Origin: Bacteroidota bacterium
Lineage (GTDB): Bacteria; Bacteroidota; Ignavibacteria; Ignavibacteriales; Melioribacteraceae
DNA length: 7,311 nucleotides
Reading direction: 5' to 3'
Assembly: GCA_023453125.1 (NCBI GenBank)
Contig: JAEXUB010000062.1
Span: 1 to 7,311, forward strand
Shown: in pieces, positions 1 to 7,149 of the stretch
How positions within the stretch are numbered: position 1 is the first letter of the stretch
Layout: each line of letters begins with the position of its first letter
The notes under the pieces: model-generated
Databases searched by the model: none
What the model was told of the DNA's origin: nothing
What the model saw: the letters and a program-made list of their open reading frames with translations, nothing else
Made by a program: the position numbers and the translations under genes

Positions 1-1501
1 ACATCGTAGCCTTTCTGTCTTTTACCTCCATCGGAAGTTCAAATCCGAATGTAGAACCGTTTCCCGATTTGCTCGTTACCCATACTTTGCCGTTATGTTC
101 TTCAATAATTCTTTTTACTATCCATAAGCCGAGCCCGGAACTCTGTTCCAATCCTGTCGGCTTAGGAGTAAGCACGGCTCCTTTTTGGAAAACCCGCTTA
201 AGATCTTCTTCCGGTATTCCTACTCCGGTATCCTGAACTTCTACAGTCAGAAATTTCCCTTTTATATAAGTTCTTACTTCAACCGTCGTTTCGGGGGGGC
301 CATACTTAATTGCATTATTTACAAGGTTTTCTATCACTTCCTGTATTTTGACCTCGTCAACGGCAATATCCGGCAGTCCGACTGATGACTTATTAAACAG
401 CTTAATTGATTTGGCTTTTGCGTAAGAAATATTCTGGTTGCAGATTTCGTCAATGATTTTCTTAATTGATGTCGGCTGGAACTTTAATGTCGGCTCCGGG
501 CGGTCCTGGGCAATTATTGTACACATAGACTGGGTAAGCTTAACAATATTTTCGGAGCTGTTTACGAGAGAAGTCATAATTTCATTCTGCTCGGTCGCGT
601 TCAGGTCGTATGAGTTTAACAGCTCTATATATCCACGAATTGCCGAAACAGGGTTTTTAATATCGTGAATTGCCATAGCGAACAGCTCGTCCTTTTGGGC
701 GTGGAGCAGTTCCAGTTGTCTCTTGCTTTCGGTAAGTTTTTCCTTCTGGTCAAGAAGGTTAACATTTACCGATTCAAGATTTTTAACCGTCGTTTCAAGT
801 TCGCTTTTCTGTTTCTTCAGGTATTCATTATAATCTTTAAGGTCTTTTAATTCATCCTTAAGTCTTTTATGGGAATTATAGAGTTCAACATACTCTTCCT
901 GGCTCTTTTTTAATTCAATAGCCAGAGGAGATTCTGTTTTAGGCTCCTTCTTTTTCATTAGGAGTATTATTACAACTGCCAGCAGAATAATGGATAGTCC
1001 CGAGGCTGCATAAAAATAGACCGGATTTGAAAATGTCCCAGCATCCGTTTTGCTCTCTTTCGGCTCTTCCTGCGGTACCACTTGAACGGGAGCCTGAGGA
1101 TCGGTAATTTTGATTGTCAGGAGGAGCGGTTCCGATTCTGTTCCTTCATCCGTTACGGCTGTAATTTTTACTATATGAATTCCGGTGCTTAAATCCTTTA
1201 GTGTTATAAAATTATCGAGCAGGTTAGATTCGATTAATCCGGTATCAAGCAGAACTCTGTAAAAGATTTTTTTTGATGTTGCCGGAACTGCATTAAATGA
1301 AACATAAATTTTATTCCCTTTAAGGAATTGAAGATTATTCCATTCGCTTTCGGGAATCTGCCTGTTTTCTTCCTGAATGCCTGCCAGTTTTACTTCTATT
1401 TTTCCCTGTGCTTTAAGATCTGATATGCAAAAAGAGGGGAGAATCAGGATTAAAACGGCGAAAATGAATCTTAATACGGTTTTAAACCTCGTTTTTAACA
1501 T
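1..1501 (-). CDS. Membrane-bound sensor histidine kinase with Y_Y_Y/Ig-like extracytoplasmic region (3' end outside window)
   Basis: Reading the minus strand from ATG at 1501 gives 500 uninterrupted codons running off the window edge. Residues 1-31 look like a signal peptide (basic start, hydrophobic residues ~11-26). Residues ~33-155 form an exported region; ~78-132 resemble the Ig-fold Y_Y_Y domain of hybrid two-component sensors (FYR at 80-82, a DEG turn at 118-120, ending LLTIKI), but no beta-propeller precedes it. A transmembrane helix spans ~161-182 and a likely coiled coil ~192-272. The kinase core has the H-box FAMAIHDIKNP with phospho-acceptor His279, N-box NLVNNAIKYGPP (392-403), G1 DTGVGIP (424-430) and G2 GLGLWIVK (456-463), ending in GNGSTFGFELP (480-490). 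All catalytic boxes are intact, so little C-terminus should be missing unless a receiver domain follows. No partner regulator is visible. The ribosome site is weak (GGGA just before the ATG). Its ligand is unknown. It is transcribed divergently from glmS. Confidence 0.92.
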   Translation of the reverse strand, partial: MLKTRFKTVLRFIFAVLILILPSFCISDLKAQGKIEVKLAGIQEENRQIPESEWNNLQFLKGNKIYVSFNAVPATSKKIFYRVLLDTGLIESNLLDNFITLKDLSTGIHIVKITAVTDEGTESEPLLLTIKITDPQAPVQVVPQEEPKESKTDAGTFSNPVYFYAASGLSIILLAVVIILLMKKKEPKTESPLAIELKKSQEEYVELYNSHKRLKDELKDLKDYNEYLKKQKSELETTVKNLESVNVNLLDQKEKLTESKRQLELLHAQKDELFAMAIHDIKNPVSAIRGYIELLNSYDLNATEQNEIMTSLVNSSENIVKLTQSMCTIIAQDRPEPTLKFQPTSIKKIIDEICNQNISYAKAKSIKLFNKSSVGLPDIAVDEVKIQEVIENLVNNAIKYGPPETTVEVRTYIKGKFLTVEVQDTGVGIPEEDLKRVFQKGAVLTPKPTGLEQSSGLGLWIVKRIIEEHNGKVWVTSKSGNGSTFGFELPMEVKDRKATM

Positions 1502-1811
1502 TTTTTCCCATTATGTTCAATTTGTGATTATATTATCGTTATAATTACGGAAAATTAAAGGGATATTTAACTGGTTAAATGCAGGCCGGGGGCAGGAACT
1601 TTTTATATTCCGTTTTGTTAAATTTTTGTTGAAAAATCAGATATTTTTACTGAAATTAGAGTACCAAAATTTAACGATATGAAATTATATAAAGTAAATA
1701 TCGATTATCCTCAAAAATCAAATCTCCTTCTCTTAAGGCATTGCCCCGACCATTAATATTCTACTTTTTTTAATATCTTTAAGAAACAAATAAAACTAAA
1801 AGGAATAAGCT
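1502..1811. other. Divergent intergenic region between the histidine kinase and glmS
   Basis: This 310-bp AT-rich region must carry the outward promoters of the kinase and of glmS. It contains a 16-bp inverted repeat at 1565-1580 (listed separately) next to a short GC-rich patch (about 1581-1597). One weak Bacteroidota-like arrangement is TTTG at 1625-1628, then 19 nt, then TACTGAAA from 1648; only the TA of the -7 consensus TAnnTTTG is kept, so it is not called as a promoter. No convincing sigma-70 pair, riboswitch or glmS ribozyme structure was recognised by eye. The glmS ribosome binding site AGGA (1801-1804) ends 7 nt before its ATG. Confidence 0.6.
1565..1580. promoter_or_regulatory. 16-bp palindrome, possible operator
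   Basis: The arms ATTTAAC and GTTAAAT are perfectly complementary around a 2-nt TG centre. The site lies 64 bp upstream of the kinase start and about 230 bp upstream of glmS, a sensible place for a dimeric regulator. No regulator family could be named, and AT-rich palindromes of this size can arise by chance. Confidence 0.3.
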
Positions 1812-3644
1812 ATGTGCGGTATAGTTGGATATATCGGCAACAAGACTTGTGTACCAATTCTTATTGAAGGTCTTAAAAGGTTAGAATATCGCGGTTATGA
1901 TTCGGCAGGTGTCGGATTCTTGACCGGAGGGGAAGCTAAAGTAATTAAATCCCCCGGAAAAGTCTCTCTTCTTGAATCGAAGATTAACGCAGATTCAATA
2001 GACGCTTTAATCGGAATTGGGCATACAAGATGGGCTACTCACGGCGAACCGAATGAGAATAATGCACATCCTCATTTTAACAAAGAAAATAATCTTGTTC
2101 TTATTCATAACGGCATAATTGAGAATTATGCGGTTCTCAAGAAAAGGCTGATTAATGAAGGATATGAATTCTACAGCGAAACTGATACCGAAGTTCTTGT
2201 TAAGCTGGTAGATTATTATATTAAGAAAGGGCACGGTTTATTCCAGGCTGTCAGGTATGCGCTTATTGAAGTTGAAGGCACTTACGGCATTGCCGTTCTT
2301 TACACAAAAGAACCGGATAAAATTGTAGTTGCCAAGAACGGTTCCCCTCTTGTAATAGGAGTGGGGGACGACGAGAACTTTATTGCTTCCGATGTAAACG
2401 CGCTAATATCACATACCAGCCAGGTTGTTTATCTTGAAGATGACGAAATAGTTGAATTATATAAAGACCGTTTTACCGCAAAGAATATCAAAGATGAAAG
2501 CATAATTAAGGAAGTAACCCACATCAAGATGACTCTTGATGAAATTAGCAAAGGGGGATATTCTCACTTTATGCTTAAAGAGATTATGGAACAGCCCGAG
2601 TCTGTACGCAATTCAATGCGCGGCAGGCTTATTTATGAAGAAGGCATTTCAAAACTCGGCGGGCTTGAAGGGTACGAAGAGAGAATTAGCGCTTCAAGAA
2701 GAATAATTATTACCGCATGCGGCACTTCATGGCACGCCGCTCTTGTAGGCGAGTATATGATTGAGCAGTTCGCGGGCATTCCGGTTGAAGTTGAATATGC
2801 ATCGGAATTCCGTTACCGCAACCCGATAATTTCTAAAGACGATACGATTATTTTTATCTCGCAGAGCGGCGAAACTCAGGATTCGCTTGCCGCTCTCAAG
2901 GAAGCCAAAAGAAAAGGGGCGCTCTGCCTTGGTATTGTGAATGTTGTAGGAAGTTCAATTGCCCGGGAAACCCACGCAGGTATTTATACTCACGCCGGTC
3001 CCGAAATAGGCGTTGCTTCAACAAAGGCATTCACTGCTCAGCTTACGGCTCTTGCCCTTATAACTCTTCTTATTGCCAGAAAAAGGAATCTCAGCCTTGT
3101 AGACGGTCAGAATATAATTACAGCAATGAACAAGATTCCCGCTCAGATTCAGTCCATTCTCGACCAGAACCAGCATATAGCCCGCATTGCAGAAGCTTTC
3201 CAGTTCGCTAAGAACTTTCTCTATCTTGGGCGCGGCTATAATTTCCCGGCATCTCTCGAAGGCGCCCTTAAACTTAAGGAAATCTCTTATATCCACCCCG
3301 AAGGATATCCTGCGGCAGAAATGAAACACGGCCCAATTGCTCTAATTGACGAGAATATGCCGGTTGTATTCATTGCACCTAAAGATTCTGTATACGAAAA
3401 AGTAGTAAGTAATATAATTGAAGTTAAAGCCCGGAAGGGAATTATCATTGCCATTGCATCGGAAAATGACAATGAGATTGATAAGCTTGTTGATTATTCA
3501 ATTAAGGTACCCGATACCATCAGGATGCTTATGCCCATTCTGACGGTTATTCCGCTTCAGCTTCTGGCATATCATATCGCGGTTCGCAAAGGTCTTAATG
3601 TAGACCAGCCGCGGAATTTAGCTAAAAGTGTAACAGTCGAATAA
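1812..3644 (+). CDS. glmS: Glutamine--fructose-6-phosphate aminotransferase (isomerizing)
   Basis: This cytoplasmic enzyme makes glucosamine-6-phosphate and glutamate from fructose-6-phosphate and glutamine, the first committed step toward UDP-GlcNAc for peptidoglycan and lipopolysaccharide. The 610 residues match the usual full length. After removal of Met1, Cys2 of MCGIVGYIG is the class II amidotransferase nucleophile; HTRWATHG (71-78), NGIIENY (100-106) and SETDTEV (122-128) complete the glutaminase domain (~1-240). Two SIS sugar-isomerase domains follow, with TACGTSWHA (301-309), SQSGET (350-355), the GVASTKAFTAQ segment (~400-410) and the EGALKLKEISYIHPEG segment (483-498), ending in the typical DQPRNLAKSVTVE tail. 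The start is fixed by the catalytic Cys2 and by AGGA 7 nt upstream. The next gene begins 20 bp after the stop, so glmS may head the operon. No ribozyme control element was recognised upstream. Confidence 0.98.
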   Translation: MCGIVGYIGNKTCVPILIEGLKRLEYRGYDSAGVGFLTGGEAKVIKSPGKVSLLESKINADSIDALIGIGHTRWATHGEPNENNAHPHFNKENNLVLIHNGIIENYAVLKKRLINEGYEFYSETDTEVLVKLVDYYIKKGHGLFQAVRYALIEVEGTYGIAVLYTKEPDKIVVAKNGSPLVIGVGDDENFIASDVNALISHTSQVVYLEDDEIVELYKDRFTAKNIKDESIIKEVTHIKMTLDEISKGGYSHFMLKEIMEQPESVRNSMRGRLIYEEGISKLGGLEGYEERISASRRIIITACGTSWHAALVGEYMIEQFAGIPVEVEYASEFRYRNPIISKDDTIIFISQSGETQDSLAALKEAKRKGALCLGIVNVVGSSIARETHAGIYTHAGPEIGVASTKAFTAQLTALALITLLIARKRNLSLVDGQNIITAMNKIPAQIQSILDQNQHIARIAEAFQFAKNFLYLGRGYNFPASLEGALKLKEISYIHPEGYPAAEMKHGPIALIDENMPVVFIAPKDSVYEKVVSNIIEVKARKGIIIAIASENDNEIDKLVDYSIKVPDTIRMLMPILTVIPLQLLAYHIAVRKGLNVDQPRNLAKSVTVE

Positions 3645-3664
3645 ACAAAAACAAAGGAAACAAA

Positions 3665-4984
3665 ATGAAACGCAAAAACGTATTGATTATGGGCGCAGCA
3701 GGGCGCGATTTTCACAATTTCAACGTGTTTTTCAGAGATAATGAAGAATATAACGTTGTAGCTTTTACAGCAACTCAGATTCCTAACATCGAAGGACGCG
3801 TTTACCCGGCAGCTTTAGCAGGCAAATTATATCCGAACGGAATTAAAATTTATGAAGAAAAACAGCTCGTTGAATTAATAAAAGAATTAAAAGTTGACGA
3901 AGTGGTTTTCTCTTATTCAGACGTTCCTTTTAATTATGTTATGACAAAAGCATCTATCGTAAATGCAGCCGGAATCAGCTTCCGTCTCCTCGGCGGCGAA
4001 GAAACTATGATTAAAAGTTCAAAACCTGTTATCTCCGTTCTAGCAGTAAGAACAGGATGCGGTAAGTCACAGACCTCAAGAAGAATTGTTAATTTATTAA
4101 GAGATGCCGGTAAGAAAGTTGTTGCTATCCGCCATCCAATGCCTTATGGCGACCTCGTAAAACAGAAAGTTCAGCGCTTTGCTACTCTCGAAGACCTTAA
4201 GAAACATGAATGTACAATCGAAGAAATTGAAGAATACGAACCTCACGTTGCAGTTGGCGGCGTTATTTATGCCGGCGTTGATTACGAAGCAATTGTACGC
4301 GAAGCAGAAAAAGAAGCCGATGTTATTCTTTGGGACGGCGGAAATAACGATTTCTCCTTCTATAAAGCCGATGTAACATTTACAGTAGTTGATCCTCACA
4401 GACCGGGACACGAATTATCATATTATCCCGGAAATACATCATTAAGACTTGCAGACGCAGTTGTTATCAACAAAATTGATACAGCAGACAATGCAGCAAT
4501 TCTCGAAGTAAGAAAGAATGCTCAGGAAGTTAATCCTAATGCTGTTATTATTGAAGGCGCTTCTCCTATTTTTGTTGACAAACCGGAACTTATAAGAGGC
4601 AAGAGAGTTCTTGTTGTTGAAGACGGTCCGACATTGACACACGGCGAAATGCGCTATGGTGCAGGTACAGTTGCTGCTCAGAAAATGGGCGCTGCCGAAA
4701 TTGTTGACCCACGTCCTTATACCGTAAAATCAATTACCGCTACTTATGAAAAATATCCTAATATCGGCGTTCTTCTTCCTGCAATGGGTTACGGCGAACA
4801 GCAGATGAAAGACCTTGAGACAACAATCAATAATACCGATTGCGATTCTGTAATTATCGGTACACCTATTGACTTAGGCAGAATTCTCAAGATTAACAAG
4901 CCGTCCACACGCGTAATGTATGAATTACAGGAAATCGGCCAGAACACTGTTGAATCTGTTCTTAAAGCCAAGGGAATTTTATGA
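3665..4984 (+). CDS. Cyclic 2,3-diphosphoglycerate synthetase-like P-loop NTPase
   Basis: I recognise this 439-residue protein as the bacterial branch of the cyclic 2,3-diphosphoglycerate synthetase family, often annotated simply as GTPase. The archaeal enzyme forms cyclic 2,3-DPG from 2,3-DPG with ATP; the bacterial role is not established. An N-terminal Rossmann-like part (NVLIMGAAGRDFHNFN, residues 5-20) runs to ~118. The P-loop VRTGCGKS (128-135) has valine where Walker A usually begins with glycine. WDGGNND (223-229) is the likely Walker-B/switch region. VVINKID (266-272) carries NKxD, the guanine-specificity motif of GTPases. EGASPIFVD (297-305) follows. No membrane segment is seen. AAGGA at 3654-3658, 6 nt before the ATG, supports the start. 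Its end overlaps arcC by ATGA, implying coupled translation and a role linked to carbamoyl phosphate metabolism (inference). Its arginine codons are almost entirely AGA and CGC/CGT, unlike its neighbours. Confidence 0.85.
   Translation: MKRKNVLIMGAAGRDFHNFNVFFRDNEEYNVVAFTATQIPNIEGRVYPAALAGKLYPNGIKIYEEKQLVELIKELKVDEVVFSYSDVPFNYVMTKASIVNAAGISFRLLGGEETMIKSSKPVISVLAVRTGCGKSQTSRRIVNLLRDAGKKVVAIRHPMPYGDLVKQKVQRFATLEDLKKHECTIEEIEEYEPHVAVGGVIYAGVDYEAIVREAEKEADVILWDGGNNDFSFYKADVTFTVVDPHRPGHELSYYPGNTSLRLADAVVINKIDTADNAAILEVRKNAQEVNPNAVIIEGASPIFVDKPELIRGKRVLVVEDGPTLTHGEMRYGAGTVAAQKMGAAEIVDPRPYTVKSITATYEKYPNIGVLLPAMGYGEQQMKDLETTINNTDCDSVIIGTPIDLGRILKINKPSTRVMYELQEIGQNTVESVLKAKGIL
4971..4975 (+). promoter_or_regulatory. 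arcC ribosome binding site inside the upstream gene
   Basis: AGGGA lies within the last codons of the cDPG-synthetase-like gene, 5 nt before the arcC ATG at 4981, whose first four bases ATGA contain the upstream stop. This supports the chosen arcC start and translational coupling. Confidence 0.7.
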
Positions 4985-5922
4985 GAAAGACAGCTGTAGT
5001 TGCCCTCGGAGGAAATGCTCTCCTCCGGGGCAATCAGGCCGGTACTATTGAAGAACAGGAACAGAATTCTATTGATACCTGTAAAAATCTTTTAAAGCTG
5101 ATTAACGAAGGGTACGAAATTGTTATTACTCACGGCAACGGCCCTCAGGTTGGCAATATTATGCTCAGGAACGAAGCCGGGTATAATCAGTTCAAAATTC
5201 CTAAAATGCCGATAGATATTTGCGTAGCCGATTCCCAGGGGGGAATTGGCTATATGATTGAAAGACAGTTTGTAAATGTTCTTTCTGAATTAGGTATTGA
5301 TAAAAATGTTGTTACCCTCGTTACAATGGTATTGGTTGACAAGAGTGATCCTGCATTTGAAAATCCTTCAAAACCTGTCGGCGGTTTTTACCTTAAAGAA
5401 GAAGCAGACCTTCTAGCAAGGGCTAACGGTTTCATATTTAAGGAAGATCCGAGAAAGAGGGGATGGCGCAGGGTTGTTGCTTCCCCCAGACCAAAAAATA
5501 TTTTCAACAATAATGTTATACGCGACCTTCTGGATAAAGGTAATATCGTAATCGCCTCTGGCGGGGGAGGAATCCCTGTTCACAGGCACGAAAATAATTA
5601 TCTCGAGGCAATTGAAGCCGTTATTGATAAAGACCTGGCAGCCGCTCTTCTTGCACGCCAGATTGGAGCCGATGCCTTCTTTATTCTTACCGACGTGCCG
5701 AATGTTTATGTGAACTTCAACAAGCCGGACCAGAAGAAACTTGAGGTTATTACCGTTGGCGAAGCCCGCAGATATTATGAAGCGGGGGAATTTGCTGCCG
5801 GAAGTATGGGCCCTAAGATTTTAGCTGCTATAGATTTTGTTGAAAACGGCGGAAGCGAAACGATTATTACAGATTCAAACGAATTGGGAAATCCGAATTG
5901 CGGTACCAGAATTATTCCGTAA
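4981..5922 (+). CDS. arcC: Carbamate kinase
   Basis: Carbamate kinase reversibly converts carbamoyl phosphate and ADP to carbamate and ATP in the cytoplasm; carbamate decays to ammonia and CO2, so in catabolic clusters it yields ATP. The 313 residues match the usual length of about 310. Amino-acid kinase motifs run in order: VALGGNALL (7-15), ITHGNGPQVGNI (49-60), the carbamate-kinase segment NPSKPVGGFY (128-137), RRVVASPRPK (163-172), the glycine loop SGGGGIPV (193-200), DKDLAAALLARQIGAD (217-231), TDVPNVYVNF (237-246) and GSMGPKILAA (274-283). These distinguish it from acetylglutamate or uridylate kinases. ATG overlaps the stop of the preceding P-loop gene by ATGA, and the ornithine carbamoyltransferase gene follows after 35 bp. 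This pairing points to citrulline breakdown or carbamoyl phosphate recycling, although no arginine deiminase gene is in view. Confidence 0.96.
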   Translation: MRKTAVVALGGNALLRGNQAGTIEEQEQNSIDTCKNLLKLINEGYEIVITHGNGPQVGNIMLRNEAGYNQFKIPKMPIDICVADSQGGIGYMIERQFVNVLSELGIDKNVVTLVTMVLVDKSDPAFENPSKPVGGFYLKEEADLLARANGFIFKEDPRKRGWRRVVASPRPKNIFNNNVIRDLLDKGNIVIASGGGGIPVHRHENNYLEAIEAVIDKDLAAALLARQIGADAFFILTDVPNVYVNFNKPDQKKLEVITVGEARRYYEAGEFAAGSMGPKILAAIDFVENGGSETIITDSNELGNPNCGTRIIP

Positions 5923-5946
5923 TCAAAAATTATTAGAAAGATATAT

Positions 5947-5950
5947 GAGG
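5947..5950 (+). promoter_or_regulatory. Ribosome binding site deciding the GTG start of ornithine carbamoyltransferase
   Basis: GAGG ends 7 nt before GTG at 5958. No ATG in this frame gives the conserved N-terminus (LRNRSFLKLLDFT), and the ATG at 5945-5947 leads to a stop after three codons, so GTG is the start. Confidence 0.7.
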
Positions 5951-5957
5951 TATTAAC

Positions 5958-6959
5958 GTGGCATTTAACTTAAGAAACAGAAGCTTTTTAAAGCTGCTTG
6001 ATTTTACTCCAAAGGAAATCAGGTTCTTACTCGATTTGGCTAAAGAATTGAAAACTGCCAAATATACAGGCACAGAAAGACAGCGCCTTAAAGGAAAAAA
6101 CGTTGTCCTCCTTTTTGCTAAAGATTCAACCAGGACAAGATGCGCTTTCGAAGTAGCCGCTTTTGACCAGGGCGCTAATGTGACCTATATCGGCCCCTCT
6201 GGTTCCCAGATGGGAAAGAAAGAGTCTATGAAAGATACCGCACGCGTTCTCGGAAGAATGTATGACGGTATTGAATACAGAGGCTACGGTCAGGATATAG
6301 TTGAAGAGCTTGCAAAATATGCAGGCGTTCCTGTATGGAACGGCCTTACCAACGAATTCCATCCTACTCAGATTCTTGCTGATTTCCTCACCATTATGGA
6401 GCATACAAACAAGCCCCTCAATGAAGTTTCTCTCGCCTATTTAGGGGACGCAAGAAACAATATGGGGAATTCTCTTATGGTAGGGAGCGCAAAAATGGGA
6501 ATGAAATTCACCGCTGTTGCTCCTAAAGAAATGTGGCCAGATGAAAAACTTGTAAAACAGTGCAAGGAAATTGCTAAAGAAACCGGCGCCGAAATTATTC
6601 TTACCGATGACCCTGTTAAAGGGGTTAAAGGGGCCGATTTCCTTTATACAGACGTTTGGGTATCTATGGGGGAACCGGAAGAAGCCTGGGCAAAGAGAAT
6701 CAATATTATGAAGCCTTTCCAGGTTAATATGGAAATGATTAAGAATACAGGCAATCCTAATGTGAAATTCCTCCATTGCCTCCCTGCATTCCATAACAGG
6801 GAAACCTCTGTCGGCGAAGAAATATACCAGAAATTCGGTCTCGAATCGATGGAAGTTACCGAGGAAGTATTTGAATCGGAATATTCCATTGTTTGGGATG
6901 AAGCCGAAAACAGACTCCATACAATTAAAGCTGTTATGGTTGCTACATTAGGCGACTAA
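5958..6959 (+). CDS. arcB: Ornithine carbamoyltransferase
   Basis: This enzyme interconverts ornithine plus carbamoyl phosphate with citrulline plus phosphate in the cytoplasm. The 333 residues match the E. coli ArgI/ArcB length class. STRTR (57-61) binds carbamoyl phosphate, GSQMGKKESMKDTARVLGR (82-100) and FHPTQ (134-138) are family signatures, DVWVSMGE (232-239) is the ornithine-binding loop, and HCLPAFH (273-279) carries the active-site cysteine. The DxxxSMG and HCLP motifs favour a true ornithine enzyme over aspartate, putrescine or YgeW-type carbamoyltransferases. The start is GTG. It is the last gene before a strong terminator. Adjacency to carbamate kinase suggests the catabolic form (ArcB), but the sequence alone cannot exclude the biosynthetic form (ArgF); no other arginine biosynthesis gene lies in the window. 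Confidence 0.96.
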   Translation: MAFNLRNRSFLKLLDFTPKEIRFLLDLAKELKTAKYTGTERQRLKGKNVVLLFAKDSTRTRCAFEVAAFDQGANVTYIGPSGSQMGKKESMKDTARVLGRMYDGIEYRGYGQDIVEELAKYAGVPVWNGLTNEFHPTQILADFLTIMEHTNKPLNEVSLAYLGDARNNMGNSLMVGSAKMGMKFTAVAPKEMWPDEKLVKQCKEIAKETGAEIILTDDPVKGVKGADFLYTDVWVSMGEPEEAWAKRINIMKPFQVNMEMIKNTGNPNVKFLHCLPAFHNRETSVGEEIYQKFGLESMEVTEEVFESEYSIVWDEAENRLHTIKAVMVATLGD

Positions 6960-6969
6960 TATTTATTAT

Positions 6970-6994
6970 GGCGGGATATATTCCCGCCTTTTTT
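6970..6994 (+). terminator. Intrinsic terminator of the glmS-arcB cluster
   Basis: A perfect 7-bp GC-rich stem, GGCGGGA (6970-6976) with TCCCGCC (6982-6988) and a 5-nt TATAT loop, is followed directly by six T residues (6989-6994). It begins 10 bp after the arcB stop and so ends the four-gene cluster. Confidence 0.93.
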
Positions 6995-7025
6995 ACAAAA
7001 AAATGATATTTACGCCAAAAAACGT

Positions 7026-7056
7026 TTTGCATTTTTTATAAAATTTTGTAAGTTTA
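7026..7056 (+). promoter_or_regulatory. Putative Bacteroidota-type promoter of tRNA-Phe
   Basis: TTTG at 7026-7029, a 19-nt spacer and TAAGTTTA at 7049-7056 fit the Bacteroidota primary-sigma consensus (TTTG at -33, TAnnTTTG at -7) with one mismatch at the last base. A start about 7 nt downstream would leave a leader of roughly 10 nt before the tRNA. A sigma-70-like TATAAA also occurs at 7037-7042 but has no matching -35 at normal spacing. Confidence 0.45.
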
Positions 7057-7060
7057 CAAA
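7045..7060. repeat. 16-bp palindrome over the tRNA-Phe promoter -7 region
   Basis: TTTGTAA (7045-7051) and TTACAAA (7054-7060) are perfect inverted arms around GT. The site covers the proposed -7 box, so it could be an operator or simply an AT-rich coincidence. Confidence 0.3.
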
Positions 7061-7072
7061 CCTATTTTGAAA

Positions 7073-7145
7073 GGGCAGGTAGCTCAGTCGGTAGAGCAAA
7101 GGACTGAAAATCCTTGTGTCGGCGGTTCGATTCCGTCCCTGCCCA
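7073..7145 (+). tRNA. tRNA-Phe (anticodon GAA)
   Basis: A complete 73-nt cloverleaf folds by eye. The acceptor GGGCAGG (7073-7079) pairs perfectly with CCTGCCC (7138-7144) and the discriminator is A7145. The D-stem is GCTC/GAGC around an AGTCGGTA loop. The anticodon stem AAGGA/TCCTT encloses CTGAAAA (7104-7110), so the anticodon is GAA, reading UUC and UUU. The variable loop is GTGTC, and the T-stem GGCGG/CCGTC contains one G-U pair around TTCGATT. The genome continues with CCT, so the final CCA is not fully encoded and must be completed by CCA-adding enzyme. The gene stands alone, with its own likely promoter upstream and a terminator just downstream. Confidence 0.97.
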
Positions 7146-7149
7146 CCTC

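Noticed and set aside
185..850. Three plus-strand open frames opposite the histidine kinase
   Set aside because: They are shadows of the minus-strand kinase, whose catalytic boxes are continuous in the other strand; the translations are low-complexity and resemble no family.
1679..1756. 25-codon ATG frame upstream of glmS, a possible leader peptide
   Set aside because: It has no ribosome binding site and no recognisable attenuation structure, and frames this short are common by chance.
1502..1811. glmS ribozyme or riboswitch
   Set aside because: The glmS ribozyme is known mainly from Firmicutes, and no matching core or pseudoknot could be recognised here.
6441..6920. 159-codon minus-strand frame, and smaller ones, inside the carbamoyltransferase gene
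   Set aside because: It is antisense to a fully conserved ornithine carbamoyltransferase, and its composition is that of a complement-strand shadow.
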